This document shows positions 17,388-27,500 of a DNA stretch of 64,000 bases, piece after piece; positions within the stretch are counted from its first letter, which is position 1, and the number at the start of each line of letters is the position of its first letter. Source of the stretch: Hymenobacter guriensis (GTDB lineage: Bacteria > Bacteroidota > Bacteroidia > Cytophagales > Hymenobacteraceae). The position numbers were made by a program, and so were the translations under genes. The stretch is taken from the NCBI RefSeq assembly GCF_015773195.1, contig NZ_JADWYK010000017.1, positions 1-64,000 of the forward strand, read 5' to 3'. The notes under the pieces were generated by a model. The model saw only the letters and a program-made list of their open reading frames with translations. It made no database searches and was not told the origin of the DNA.

Positions 17388-17879
17388 ATGACCAGTCTTC
17401 GCCCTACCCCCGATGCCGCCATGCTGCGCGACATAGACGCGTTTGCCCGCGTGCTGGGCCAGGACGGCCTGCACGCGGCCCTGGAGTTTCTCAACCGCCG
17501 CACCCCGCACCGCTACACCGGCATCTACCGCTTCGATGCCGAGCTGCTGCGCAACGAGGCCTTGTACGACCGATATCAGCCCACCCCCAAGCAGGTGGGG
17601 GCCGTGCCGCTGTCGGTTACCTTTTGCTCACTGGTTGGCAAACAGCAGGTTCCCCTGGAGGTGCTGGATGCCACCACCGATGCCGCCGTGCGGGGCCTGA
17701 TTGAGACGCCCGTTGTCTCCTACTGCGGGGTGCTGATCCGCGACGCCCAGGGCCGGCCCTTCGGCACCCTCTGCCACTACGATACGGAGCGCTGCCAGGA
17801 GCGCACTACCGACCTGCCGCTGCTGGAAGCCGCCGCCAGCCAGCTCTACCGCTACCTGCAACCGTCGCGAGGGGCGTAG
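17388..17879 (+). CDS. GAF-domain protein
   Basis: The ATG at 17388 gives 163 residues; a longer in-frame start at 17244 adds an arginine-rich stretch that does not look coding. The protein is a stand-alone GAF fold: YTGIYRFDAELLRNEALYDRY, then VTFCSLV, then the core strands VVSYCGVLIRDAQGRPFGTLCHYD. Single-domain GAF proteins in bacteria bind small molecules or sense redox or light states. No output domain is present, so a partner is required. The TonB-dependent receptor begins 64 bases downstream on the same strand, possibly coincidentally. Confidence 0.85.
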   Translation: MTSLRPTPDAAMLRDIDAFARVLGQDGLHAALEFLNRRTPHRYTGIYRFDAELLRNEALYDRYQPTPKQVGAVPLSVTFCSLVGKQQVPLEVLDATTDAAVRGLIETPVVSYCGVLIRDAQGRPFGTLCHYDTERCQERTTDLPLLEAAASQLYRYLQPSRGA

Positions 17880-17942
17880 CGGCGGGCCAGGCCAACCCCC
17901 GGGCCGGCTTCCGCGTTCGGGAGTCTACACTGATTTCGCCGA

Positions 17943-20066
17943 ATGCTTTTACGCTACGTCTGCCTGCCGTTGCTGCTCTTGCCCCTGCTGCTGCGCGCCC
18001 AAACGCCTCCCGATACCCTCCGCACCGTGCGCCTGCCCGAAGCCACCGTGACGGGCTACGGCCAGCAGCTGCCCCTGCGCCGCACCGCCGCCGCCGTGGG
18101 TGTGGTCGATGCCGCTACTGTTACCCGGTTTAGTCCGGCCAACCTCACCCAGGCCGTGAACACGCTGCCCGGCGTGCGGCTGGAGGAGCGGGCCACGGCC
18201 AGCTACCGCCTGAGCGTGCGGGGCAGCACGCTCCGCTCCCCGTTTGGGGTGCGCAACGTGAAGGTGTACTACAACGGCCTGCCCTTCACCGAAGCCAGCG
18301 GCAGCACCCCGCTCAACCTGCTCGACGTGGGCACGCTGGGCCGGGTTGAAGTAATAAAAGGGCCGGCCGGCTCGGTGTACGGGGCCGGCACCGGCGGCGT
18401 AGCGCTGTTTTCCACCCGCCAGCCCACGCCCGGCACCACCCGCGCCGAGGCGGGCTTCACGGTGGGCTCCTTCGGGCTGCGCCGGGCCACGGTAGCTCTC
18501 GAAACGGCCGACTCCGCGCACAGCCTGCGCGCCCAGTACGTCCGCCAGACCCTGGACGGCTACCGCCAGCACAGCGCCCTGCGCCGCGACGTGCTGACCC
18601 TGGACGGGACGTGGCGCCCCGACGCCCGCCAAACGGTTTCGGCACACCTGCTGTATTCCGATATCAACTACCAGCTGCCCGGCTCGCTCACCCGGGCGCA
18701 GTTTGAGGCCAACCCCCGGCAGGCCCGACCCGCCACGCCCACCGCACCCGGCACCGTGGAGCAGAATGCCTTTTATGCCTCGCGCACGGCCCTGCTGGGT
18801 GGTACCTACGAGTACCGCTTCAGCGAGCAGCTCACGCTTACGAGTACGCTCTACGGCAGCGGCAGCGCTATCCGCACACCCTTTCTGGTCGATTATGAGC
18901 GCAACACGCAGGTGGGCGGGGGCGGGCGTACGGCCCTGAGCTACCGCACCCGGCTGGCGGGCCGCGTGCTGCGCCTCGCGGCGGGTGCCGAGGGGCAGAC
19001 CTCCTTTGAAAGCTCCCGCAACTACCGCAACCGCGGCGGCCAGCCTGACACCCTGCGCTACGACGACGAAATTCGGACCAGCACCGGCTTCCTCTTCGCC
19101 CAGGCAGATTGGGAGCTGCCTGCCGGCTTCCTACTGACGGCCGCTGCCAGCTACAACCGCCTGCGCTACCGCCTTGGCCGCCTCTCGGGCCGCGCCCGCA
19201 CGCAGGAGGAGTACCAGCTTACCCGGAGTTTCCGACCCGAAGTGTCGCCGCGCCTGGCTTTGCTGAAGGAACTGACGCCGCTCGTTTCTGTGTACGCCAG
19301 CGCGAGTGCGGGCTTTTCGCCGCCCACGGAAGAGGAAATCCGGCCTTCGGACGGCTCCCTGAACCAGGCCCTGCAGGCCGAGCGGGGCACCAGCTACGAG
19401 GTGGGTGCGCGCGGGCAGCTGTTTCAGAAACGTCTGTCGTTTGATGTAGCGGCTTACGATTTCCAGCTGCGCCAGACCATTGTGACGCGCTCCACCGCGC
19501 AGGGCGTGCAGCTGTTCTACAACACCGGCCGCACCCGGCAGCGCGGGGTAGAGGCAGCCCTCAGCGGCTGGCTGTGGCGTGAGCGGCTTGTGCGGAACCA
19601 ATATTTCCGGGGCGGTAGTCATCAGCAGAATTCTTACCAATATGGCCTGCGCGCTTGGGCCAGCTATGCCTACAACCACTACCGCTTCGGGCAGTACGAG
19701 TCGGGCGGCAACGACTTCAGCGGCAACCGCCTCACCGGGGCCGCGCCCCACACGCTCACGGCCGGCCTCGACTTCTCGGAACGCATGGGCTTTTATCTCA
19801 GCCCCACGCTCAGCCACCAAGCCCGCCTCCCGCTCAATGATGCCAACACAACCTACGCATCCGGCTACTGGACGTTTGGGACGCGGGGTGGGTGGCGCCG
19901 CCCGCTGCCAGGCCACCTGGAGGCCGACGTGTACGCGGGAATCGACAACGCCACCAACCGGCGCTACAGCCTGGGCAACGACCTGAATGCGTTTGGCAAC
20001 CGGTATTTTCAGCCCGCGCCGGGCCGCAGCTACTACACCGGGGCCCAGCTGGCCTGGCGCTGGTAG
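17943..20066 (+). CDS. TonB-dependent receptor (siderophore/vitamin type)
   Basis: Protein of 707 residues with a signal peptide (1-19, ending LLRAQ). A short TonB-box-like strand region (RLPEATVTGYG) leads to a plug domain (about 45-160: LPGVRLEERATASYRLSVRG, LGRVEVIKGPAGSVYGAGTGGV). A 22-strand-type barrel ends in AWRW. It lacks the carboxypeptidase-like N-terminal domain of the receptor at 1626 and more resembles siderophore, cobalamin or metal-chelate receptors. The ligand is unknown. No periplasmic binding protein or ABC genes lie nearby. Confidence 0.92.
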   Translation: MLLRYVCLPLLLLPLLLRAQTPPDTLRTVRLPEATVTGYGQQLPLRRTAAAVGVVDAATVTRFSPANLTQAVNTLPGVRLEERATASYRLSVRGSTLRSPFGVRNVKVYYNGLPFTEASGSTPLNLLDVGTLGRVEVIKGPAGSVYGAGTGGVALFSTRQPTPGTTRAEAGFTVGSFGLRRATVALETADSAHSLRAQYVRQTLDGYRQHSALRRDVLTLDGTWRPDARQTVSAHLLYSDINYQLPGSLTRAQFEANPRQARPATPTAPGTVEQNAFYASRTALLGGTYEYRFSEQLTLTSTLYGSGSAIRTPFLVDYERNTQVGGGGRTALSYRTRLAGRVLRLAAGAEGQTSFESSRNYRNRGGQPDTLRYDDEIRTSTGFLFAQADWELPAGFLLTAAASYNRLRYRLGRLSGRARTQEEYQLTRSFRPEVSPRLALLKELTPLVSVYASASAGFSPPTEEEIRPSDGSLNQALQAERGTSYEVGARGQLFQKRLSFDVAAYDFQLRQTIVTRSTAQGVQLFYNTGRTRQRGVEAALSGWLWRERLVRNQYFRGGSHQQNSYQYGLRAWASYAYNHYRFGQYESGGNDFSGNRLTGAAPHTLTAGLDFSERMGFYLSPTLSHQARLPLNDANTTYASGYWTFGTRGGWRRPLPGHLEADVYAGIDNATNRRYSLGNDLNAFGNRYFQPAPGRSYYTGAQLAWRW

Positions 20067-20098
20067 AGAGCAAGTAACCATCTGAAAAACAACGGCAC

Positions 20099-20142
20099 GA
20101 AGCCGGACTGGCTGCTCTTTGGGGAGTGGCTGGTCCGGCTTC
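20099..20142 (+). terminator. Hairpin after the TonB-dependent receptor
   Basis: Ten-base perfect arms (GAAGCCGGAC / GTCCGGCTTC) with a 24-base loop begin 33 bases after the receptor stop. No T-run follows, so it is a weak terminator candidate. Confidence 0.5.
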
Positions 20143-20159
20143 TCCGTGCTGGTACGGAG
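20142..20159. repeat. 18-bp stem-forming repeat, identical at 38423-38440
   Basis: CTCCGTGCTGGTACGGAG occurs exactly twice in intergenic DNA about 18 kb apart. The ends pair (CTCCGT/ACGGAG) around a 6-base loop. Chance identity of 18 bases is unlikely in a window of this size. Confidence 0.7.
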
Positions 20160-20318
20160 AGAGGCTACGGGGTGGGGGGTAGGGCAAAATGCCGCATGGC
20201 CCGGATTGCGCACGGGGGGGCGGAATGCCCACTTTTACCCCCGGCAAAGTGTCGGTCAACGCGCTGATCAACCTGCCTCAAGCAAGCTGTCTACAACTCA
20301 CTTTTTCGCTGTTTTTCT

Positions 20319-20537
20319 ATGCACCTGCTGCCCCACACTTCCCACCTGCTACGCCGCGCCCTGCTTCTTGTGGGCCTGGCCCTGCTCCCCGGCCTTGCCC
20401 TGGCCCAGAACCCCGACGACGAAGGCGGCCCGGCCCCAGCCAGCCCCACGGCCGTGCCCATTGACGGCGGCGCTTCGCTGCTGCTGGCCGCCGGCGTAGG
20501 CCTGGGCGTGGCCCGCCTGAAAAAGCGCCGCGCCTAG
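20319..20537 (+). CDS. PID-CTERM sorting-signal mini-protein (copy 1)
   Basis: Seventy-two residues: a signal peptide (1-29, ending ALAQ), a short acidic/proline spacer (NPDDEGGPAPASPTA), then VPIDGGASLLLAAGVG. A hydrophobic run and a basic tail (KKRRA) close the protein. This tripartite C-terminus is the PID-CTERM pattern, in which a short motif, a membrane helix and positive residues resemble exosortase-type sorting signals. I recall the family name from Bacteroidota annotations; a cognate sorting enzyme is not in this window. Almost nothing remains of the protein after removal of both signals. It leads an apparent operon with the beta-helix protein (49 bases downstream) and the giant T9SS protein. 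Confidence 0.8.
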   Translation: MHLLPHTSHLLRRALLLVGLALLPGLALAQNPDDEGGPAPASPTAVPIDGGASLLLAAGVGLGVARLKKRRA

Positions 20538-20586
20538 CGCCCAGCCGCTGTCTTTCTACACACCTTTCATTTCCTCTTTTACGACC

Positions 20587-21570
20587 ATGAAAAAACTGTA
20601 CGCTTTTCTGCTGTTGGGCCTGAGCACTCTTCTGGCTGCGTCGGGTGCCTTCGCCCAGACTATTCGCCGCGTAAACAACAACGGCATCACCGGTACCAAT
20701 ATCTACAGCACTATTCAGGCGGCGCACGATGCTGCCGCCGCTAATGATATTATTCAGGTGGAGCCCTCCACTACCAGCTACGGTAGCCTTACCTGTTCCA
20801 AGAAGCTTACCATTGTGGGGCCCGGCTATTTTCTGGATATGAACACGGGGCTGCAGGCCAGCCCAATCCCCGCCACCGTTTCTTCCGTTGATTTCTACAC
20901 GGGCAGCGCGGGCTCATCGGTTTCGGGCCTCACTATTTCCAATGCCTACCTGCGGGCCAACAACGTGACCATCAGCCGCAATAAAATCGACTACCTCTAC
21001 GTGGGCTACTACGGCGAGAGCAACCAGTGCGTGGTGCGGCAGAACTATATCTACTACATCACCACCTATGGGTATACCGCGAACGATCTGCTGGTTACCA
21101 ACAACATCTTCACTTACTACGTGGGGTTGAGCAACAGCGCTACCAAGGGCGAGTTCAACAACAACGTAGTGATGGGCAACAGCGCTTCGTTTGATGGCTT
21201 CACGGTGAAAAATAATTACTTCGGCGTCTCATTCACGCCTACCGGCAACACCACCTGGAGTTACAACAAGCTGGCGCAGGCTTCCTTGCCTGCCAGCGGG
21301 ACCCAGAGCAACAACACCGCCAACGTAGCCTACACCTCTATTCTGGCCTGGGGCTCGGGCACGCAGTACGATGCTTGGTTTAAACTGAAGGCGGGTGGCC
21401 CCGGCATCGGTACCGGCGAAGGCGGCGTGGACATTGGCGCCTTCGATTCGCCCACGGGCTATGACTACAAGCTCTCGGGCATTCCGGCTGTTCCCAGCAT
21501 CTACGAGTACAACCAATCGGTGAACGGCAACACGCTGAACGTGAACCTGAGCACGCGCTCCAACAACTAA
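20587..21570 (+). CDS. Secreted parallel beta-helix protein
   Basis: Protein of 327 residues with a signal peptide (1-23). The body reads as short asparagine-rich turns between strands (YSTIQAAHDAAAANDIIQV, then VSGLTISNAYLRANNVTISRNKI, LVTNNIFTYYV, FNNNVVMGN, VKNNYFG). This is typical of right-handed parallel beta-helices as in pectate-lyase-like proteins. No catalytic residues for polysaccharide cleavage are evident, and no T9SS domain or other anchor is seen at the C-terminus (LNVNLSTRSNN). It sits 13 bases upstream of the giant protein gene and is probably cotranscribed, so it may assemble with it. Function is otherwise unknown. Confidence 0.8.
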   Translation: MKKLYAFLLLGLSTLLAASGAFAQTIRRVNNNGITGTNIYSTIQAAHDAAAANDIIQVEPSTTSYGSLTCSKKLTIVGPGYFLDMNTGLQASPIPATVSSVDFYTGSAGSSVSGLTISNAYLRANNVTISRNKIDYLYVGYYGESNQCVVRQNYIYYITTYGYTANDLLVTNNIFTYYVGLSNSATKGEFNNNVVMGNSASFDGFTVKNNYFGVSFTPTGNTTWSYNKLAQASLPASGTQSNNTANVAYTSILAWGSGTQYDAWFKLKAGGPGIGTGEGGVDIGAFDSPTGYDYKLSGIPAVPSIYEYNQSVNGNTLNVNLSTRSNN

Positions 21571-21583
21571 CCGGCCCCTCCTT

Positions 21584-24500
21584 ATGCAAACCGCACAACC
21601 CACCAACCGGTGGGGGCGGGCCGGATGGGGCCGGTGGATGATGACGCTGGGGTTGCTGCTGAGCAGCTTTCTCCCGGTGCGTCTTCTGGCCCAGAACATC
21701 ACGCAGGCTGAGTACTACCTGGATGGCGGCCCCGGCAACGGGACGGCCACGGCGGTACCTATTGCCGCGCCCGCTCCTAACCTAAGCAACCTGGCGTTCA
21801 GCCTCAACCTGAGCAGCCTTTCCGCCGGCTTCCACTCCCTGGCCGTGCGCACCAAAGATGCCAACGCCCACTGGAGCCTGGTAACCAGCCGCTCGTTTTA
21901 CTACGAGCCACTGGCGGCCACGGCTGCCAACCTCAGCCGCATTGAGTATTTCGTCGACACTGACCCCGGCTTCGGAAGTGCGACCAACGTGCCCTTCACG
22001 GCCGGTGCTACCGCGAGTGGCGTCACGTTTGCGGTGAATTTGAGCAGTCTGTCGGCTGGCTTTCACTCGTTGGGTATTCGCTCGAAGGATGCCAATGGCA
22101 AATGGAGCCTGACGCAGCAGCGTACCTTTTACTACGAGCCGACGGCCAGTGCTACCCTAGCCAACATTACCCGGGTTGAGTACTTCGTTGACACCGACCC
22201 GGGCTTTGGCAGCGCGACCAGCGTGCCCTTCACGGCGGCCAGCAACGTCAGCGGCATCACGTTTTCGGTGAACCTGAGCAGCCTCAGCCCCGGCTTTCAC
22301 TCCCTGAACATCCGCACCCGGGATGCCAGCGGCAAGTGGAGCCTGGTAACGAGCCGCACCTTCTACTATGAAACGCAGGCGGCTACGGCGCCCAACATCA
22401 CTAAGGTAGAATACTTCCTGGATGCGGACCCCGGCTTCGGCAGCGGCACCAACGTGCCCATTACGGCCGGCACCAACGTCAGCAACATCTCCCTGAACGT
22501 AGCGCTGGGCAGCTTGTCGGCGGGCTTTCATACCCTGAGCGTGCGGGCCAAAGATGCCAACAGCAAGTGGAGCCTGACCACGGCCCGGACGTTCTATTAT
22601 GAGCCCGTGCTGGCGGTGGCGCCTAACATCAACCGGGTGGAGTATTACTTTGATACCGACCCGGGCTTTGGCAGCGGCACCAACGTGCCCATTACGGCCA
22701 GTGCCAACCTCAGCAACCTTGCCTTTGCGGCCGACGCCAGCGCCCTGGCCGATGGTACCCACCGCCTGTTTATTCGTTCCCGCGACGCCAACGGGAAGTG
22801 GAGCCTGGTGACCAACCGCAGCTTTCTGAAAAACGGCTGCGCTTCCTCGCCCAATTTTGCGGCGGGGCAGCCGGCCGGCAACTACAACTACGGCGGCAGC
22901 ACCAACGGCCTGGCCGAAACTGCGTTCAACACCGACCCGGCCTCGCCCAACACCAGCAACACGTTCTACGGCTACAACGGCAGCCTGCTCCAGGCCGACC
23001 TGGGCAGCGCCCAGACGGTGAGCGAAGTGCGATACAAGCTCACACCCAGCAACTCCAGCAATTTTACCCTGCTGGTGCAGACGGCTCCAAGCTTGGGCGG
23101 TACGTACACGACTGTGGATACCTATACGGCCAGCTTCGTGGTGAATACCACTACGCTCGTGACCCGTACCCTGGCTACGCCCGTCAGTGCACGGGTGCTG
23201 CGTTTAGTGGTACAGAATGCCAATGGCCAGTACGCCGTAATTTCGGGTGTGGGCGGATACTACTTCAACTGCGCCGGGCCCACTATCGTCTCCTTCACGC
23301 CCCCGGGCGGGGCGGGCGGCACCAGCGTAGAAATTACGGGCACCAACCTAACCGGCGCCACCGCCCTTAAATTCAACGGGGTAGATGCGCAGAGCTTCAC
23401 GGTGAATTCGGCTACCAGCATCACGGCGGTGGCCCCCGCGGGCGGCTCTACCGGCCAGATCTGCGTGACCACGCCCAACGGTACGGCCTGCTCGGCGGCC
23501 TCCTATACCTACCCGCCCACCATTGTCACGGGTACGGTGTCGCCCAGCTCGTTCTGCAGCACCACGTACATCTCGGTGCCGTTCACGACCAACATGGCCT
23601 CGTACACGGCCGGCAACCAGTTCCACTTCCAGCTCTCCGATGCCAGCGGCAACTTCACCGACGGCAGCCGTCTGTACGGCTACCTGAGCAGCCAGAACGC
23701 CAACGGCGGGGTGCTCACCGACTCCATTGCCTTCCGCACGCCGGCCGGCACGGGCTACCGCGTGCGCGTGGTGGCTTCGAACCCGGAAATTACCGGCACC
23801 AGCAACAGCCAGAACCTGACGGTGCGGGCCCTCCCTCTGGCTACGGCCGGCGCGGCCCAGACCACAGTGGCCTACAACGGCACCATCCAGCTCACGGCCG
23901 GCCCCACGGGCCAGAGCAGCTACCAGTGGTACGTGCGCTACGCTAACGGCGGGGGCACGGGCTACGTGGGCAGCGGCCAGACGCTGAACATTGCTAACGC
24001 CCAGCCTTCGCAGAGCGGCCTCTACTTCGTGCACGTGCAGAACAGTGGGGGCTGCCAGGACTCGGCCTCGGTGCGCGTGACGGTGCAGCCCTCGGCTCAG
24101 CCTATTCTGAGCATGGCCCAGTTTGGCTACTCGGGGTGCGCAGGTCAGCAGTTCAGCTTCGGCTTCACGGTGCAGGGCAATAACTTCCAGCCTGGCAACG
24201 TCATCACGGCCCAGCTGTCCAACGCCAGCGGCTCGTTTACCACGCCTACCAGCATTGGCACGGCTAATTTCGAAGGGCAGGGGAATGGCTCGATTTCCGT
24301 CACCATTCCGGCCGGCGCGGCTACGGGCACCGGCTACCGTATCCGGCTGGTTAGCTCCAGCCCGGGCGTAACCAGCCAGAACGACAACGGCTCCAACATC
24401 AGCCTGACGACCCAGCCCACAGCGGTACCTTCCTCGAACTCGCCAGTGGCGTATGGGGGCACCATTCAGCTCACGGCTCAGTCGGTTCCTGGGGCTTCAT

Positions 24501-27500
24501 ACATCTGGACAGGGCCGAACTTCTACTCCACCCAGCAGAACCCGACCATTACGGGCGCCTCGCAGGGCGCCAACCAGGGCACGTACACGCTGTACGTGAC
24601 GGTGGGCGGCTGCCAGAGCGTGGGCGTGGCTACGCAGGTGACGGTGAACCCCTCCACGGACCCCATCCTGACGATGACAAGCCAGCCGAGCGGCGCGTTC
24701 TGCGGGAACAACGGCATCAACCTGAGCTTCTCGGTAACGGGCAACTCCTTCGCGGCGGGCAACACCATCACGGCCCAGCTCTCGAATGCCAGCGGCTCAT
24801 TTGCTGCGCCTACCAACCTGGGCAGCGTGGCTTTTGTGGGTCAGGGCAATGGGTCATTCGCCATTTCGCTGCCGGCCAATACGCCGGCCGGCACGGGCTA
24901 CCGCCTGCGCCTCATGGGCTCTAACCCGGCCGTAACCAGCATCAACGACAACGGCACGAACCTAACCATTAACCCGGCCCCTGCGGCCGTGGCTTCGAGC
25001 AACTCGCCGGTAGCCGACAACGGCATTATTCAGCTCACAGCGCAAACGGTAGCCGGGGCCACCTATGCCTGGAGTGGCCCGAATGGCTTCAGCTCCACGC
25101 AGCAGAACCCAACCATCAACTTCGCCGGGCAGGCCAACGCTGGTACCTACACCCTGACGGTGACGCTGGGTACCTGCGCCGCGAAAACCAACACAACCGT
25201 GACCGTGCAGCCCGGCGCGCCCACGCTTACCCTCAACAGCAGCACGGCCCGGCAGATCTGCGCCGGCAACTCCGTGAACCTGAGCTTTACGGTAGGCGGC
25301 AGCGGCCTGGCTTCGGGCGGCTCCGTAACGGCTCAGCTGTCCAACAGCAGCGGTGCTTTCACTTCGCCTACCACCATTGGCTCGGTGAGCTTCACCGGCG
25401 CGGGCAGCAGCTCGGTGAGCGTAACGGTTCCGGCCGCTACTACTGCTGGCACGGGGTACCGCGTGCGGCTCGTAAGCACCAACCCCGCGCTTACTTCAAC
25501 CGAAAGCGGCCTGTGGAGCATCACCAACCTGACGAGCGTAACGGCTTCCTCGAACTCGCCGGTAACGGCGGGCGGCACCATCCAGCTAACCTCGGGGGGC
25601 GTACCCAACGGCGCTTCGGTGCAGTGGACGGGGCCGAACGGCTTCAACTCCACGGACGCCAACCCAACCATCAACTTCGCCGGCTCGGCCAACGTGGGCA
25701 CTTACACGCTGACGGTAGGCCAGAACAACTGCTCAGTGGAACGCCAGGTGGCCGTATCGGTCAGCAACCCCGTGGCTTCCGTCACGACGGGTTCGGTGTC
25801 GGGTGGGTTCTGCCCGGGTTCGGGTTTGAGCGTATCGTTTACCAGCAGCGGCACCTTCGCCAGCGGCAACCAGTTCCGGGCCGTTCTTTCGAACAGCAGC
25901 GGCTCATTTGCCGCGGGCACGCAGGTGATTGGCACGCTCAGCCAGAGCGGCGCGGTTACCAGCGGCACCATTGCGGCGACCATTCCGGGTAGCGCGGCGG
26001 CTGGCTCCAGCTACCGCATCCGGGTAGAAGCTACCAACCCAAGCGTAACCAGCACCAACGACAACGGCAGCAACCTGACGGTGCAGGCCGTGAGTTATAC
26101 CTGGACGGGCGGCTACAACACCGACTGGTTTGACACGCGCAACTGGAGCTGCGGGCAGATACCCACCAGCACCAGCATCGTGACCATCGGTATCGGTACC
26201 TACTATCCGGTGATTGTGGGCTCAGGCGCGGTGGTGCGCAACATTACTGTGGTGTCAGGGGCTTCGTTCCGGGTATCGTCGTCGTTCACGATTTACGGCA
26301 ACGTGGTGAACAATGGCACCTGGACCAGCGGCGGCTCCTACGTCTTCGCGGGCTCGGGTACGCAAACCGTGGGCGGCTCCTCGGCGGTGTACTTCGGGGG
26401 CGTGACCATCAACAGCGGGGTTAGCCTGAGCTTGGGCACGGGCATTTACGTGGCCGGCAACTGGGTAAACAACGGCGGCTTCGTGGGCGGCACCTACTTC
26501 GTGAACTTCAACGGCACTGTGGGCCAGATCATCGGCGGCTCGGTGGTGACGAACTTCTACCATGTAGTCGTCTCGAATACGGTAGGCCTGACGTTGAATC
26601 AGAACATCTACGTGCTGGGCAACTGGACTAACAATGGCGTGTTTGTGGCTGGTACCTATGGGACGACCTTTGGCGGCTCGGTGGTGCAGGTTATCGGCGG
26701 CACGAGCCTTACCAACTTCTATGGCCTAACCATCCTGAACAACGTGGGTGTGACGCTGAACGCGGGCATTGGCCTGGGCGGACCGTTCGTGAACAATGGC
26801 GTCTTCACGGTGAATACGCAGACGGTGGTCTTCAACGGCACGGTGCTGCAAACCATTGGCGGTACCACCGAAACCACCTTCTACGACGTCATCATCAACA
26901 ACACGGTGGGCGTGAAGCTGGTGTCGAGCATCCTGGTGCTGGGCGATTGGATCAACAACGGACAGTTCTTGGCCAACTCGTACTCCGTCATCTTCGGCGG
27001 TACGCTGGCTCAGATTATCGGCGGTACGCAGGTGACGAACTTCTACGACGTGACCTTCCAGAACCCCGTGTCGGTGACTTTGCACCAGAACATCTACGTA
27101 CTCGGCGGCTTCGTGAACACGGGCGTGTTCTACGGCTACTACACGGCCGGTGGGGTGACCAGCGGCTACTGGGTGCGCTTCGGCGGCACGGTGGCCCAGG
27201 TGATTGATGTGAACAGCACGACCTACTTCTGGCACTTCTACGCCGATAACGCGGCCGGCATCAGCCTGGCCTCGCACATCTACGTGGCGGGCAACTTCTA
27301 CCTGTACTCCGGCACTTTCGCGCCGGGCGCCTACACCGTGTACTTCAACGGTACGGGCGGCGTGGTGCAGACGGTAGGCGGCTACACCGGGCTGAGCTTC
27401 TACGGCTGGAACATCGTGAGCGGGGCCTCGGTGCGGCTGCTGCAGAACGTGACCTTGCTGGGCGGCTTTGTGAATGCGGGCACCTTCTACGGCTACAACC

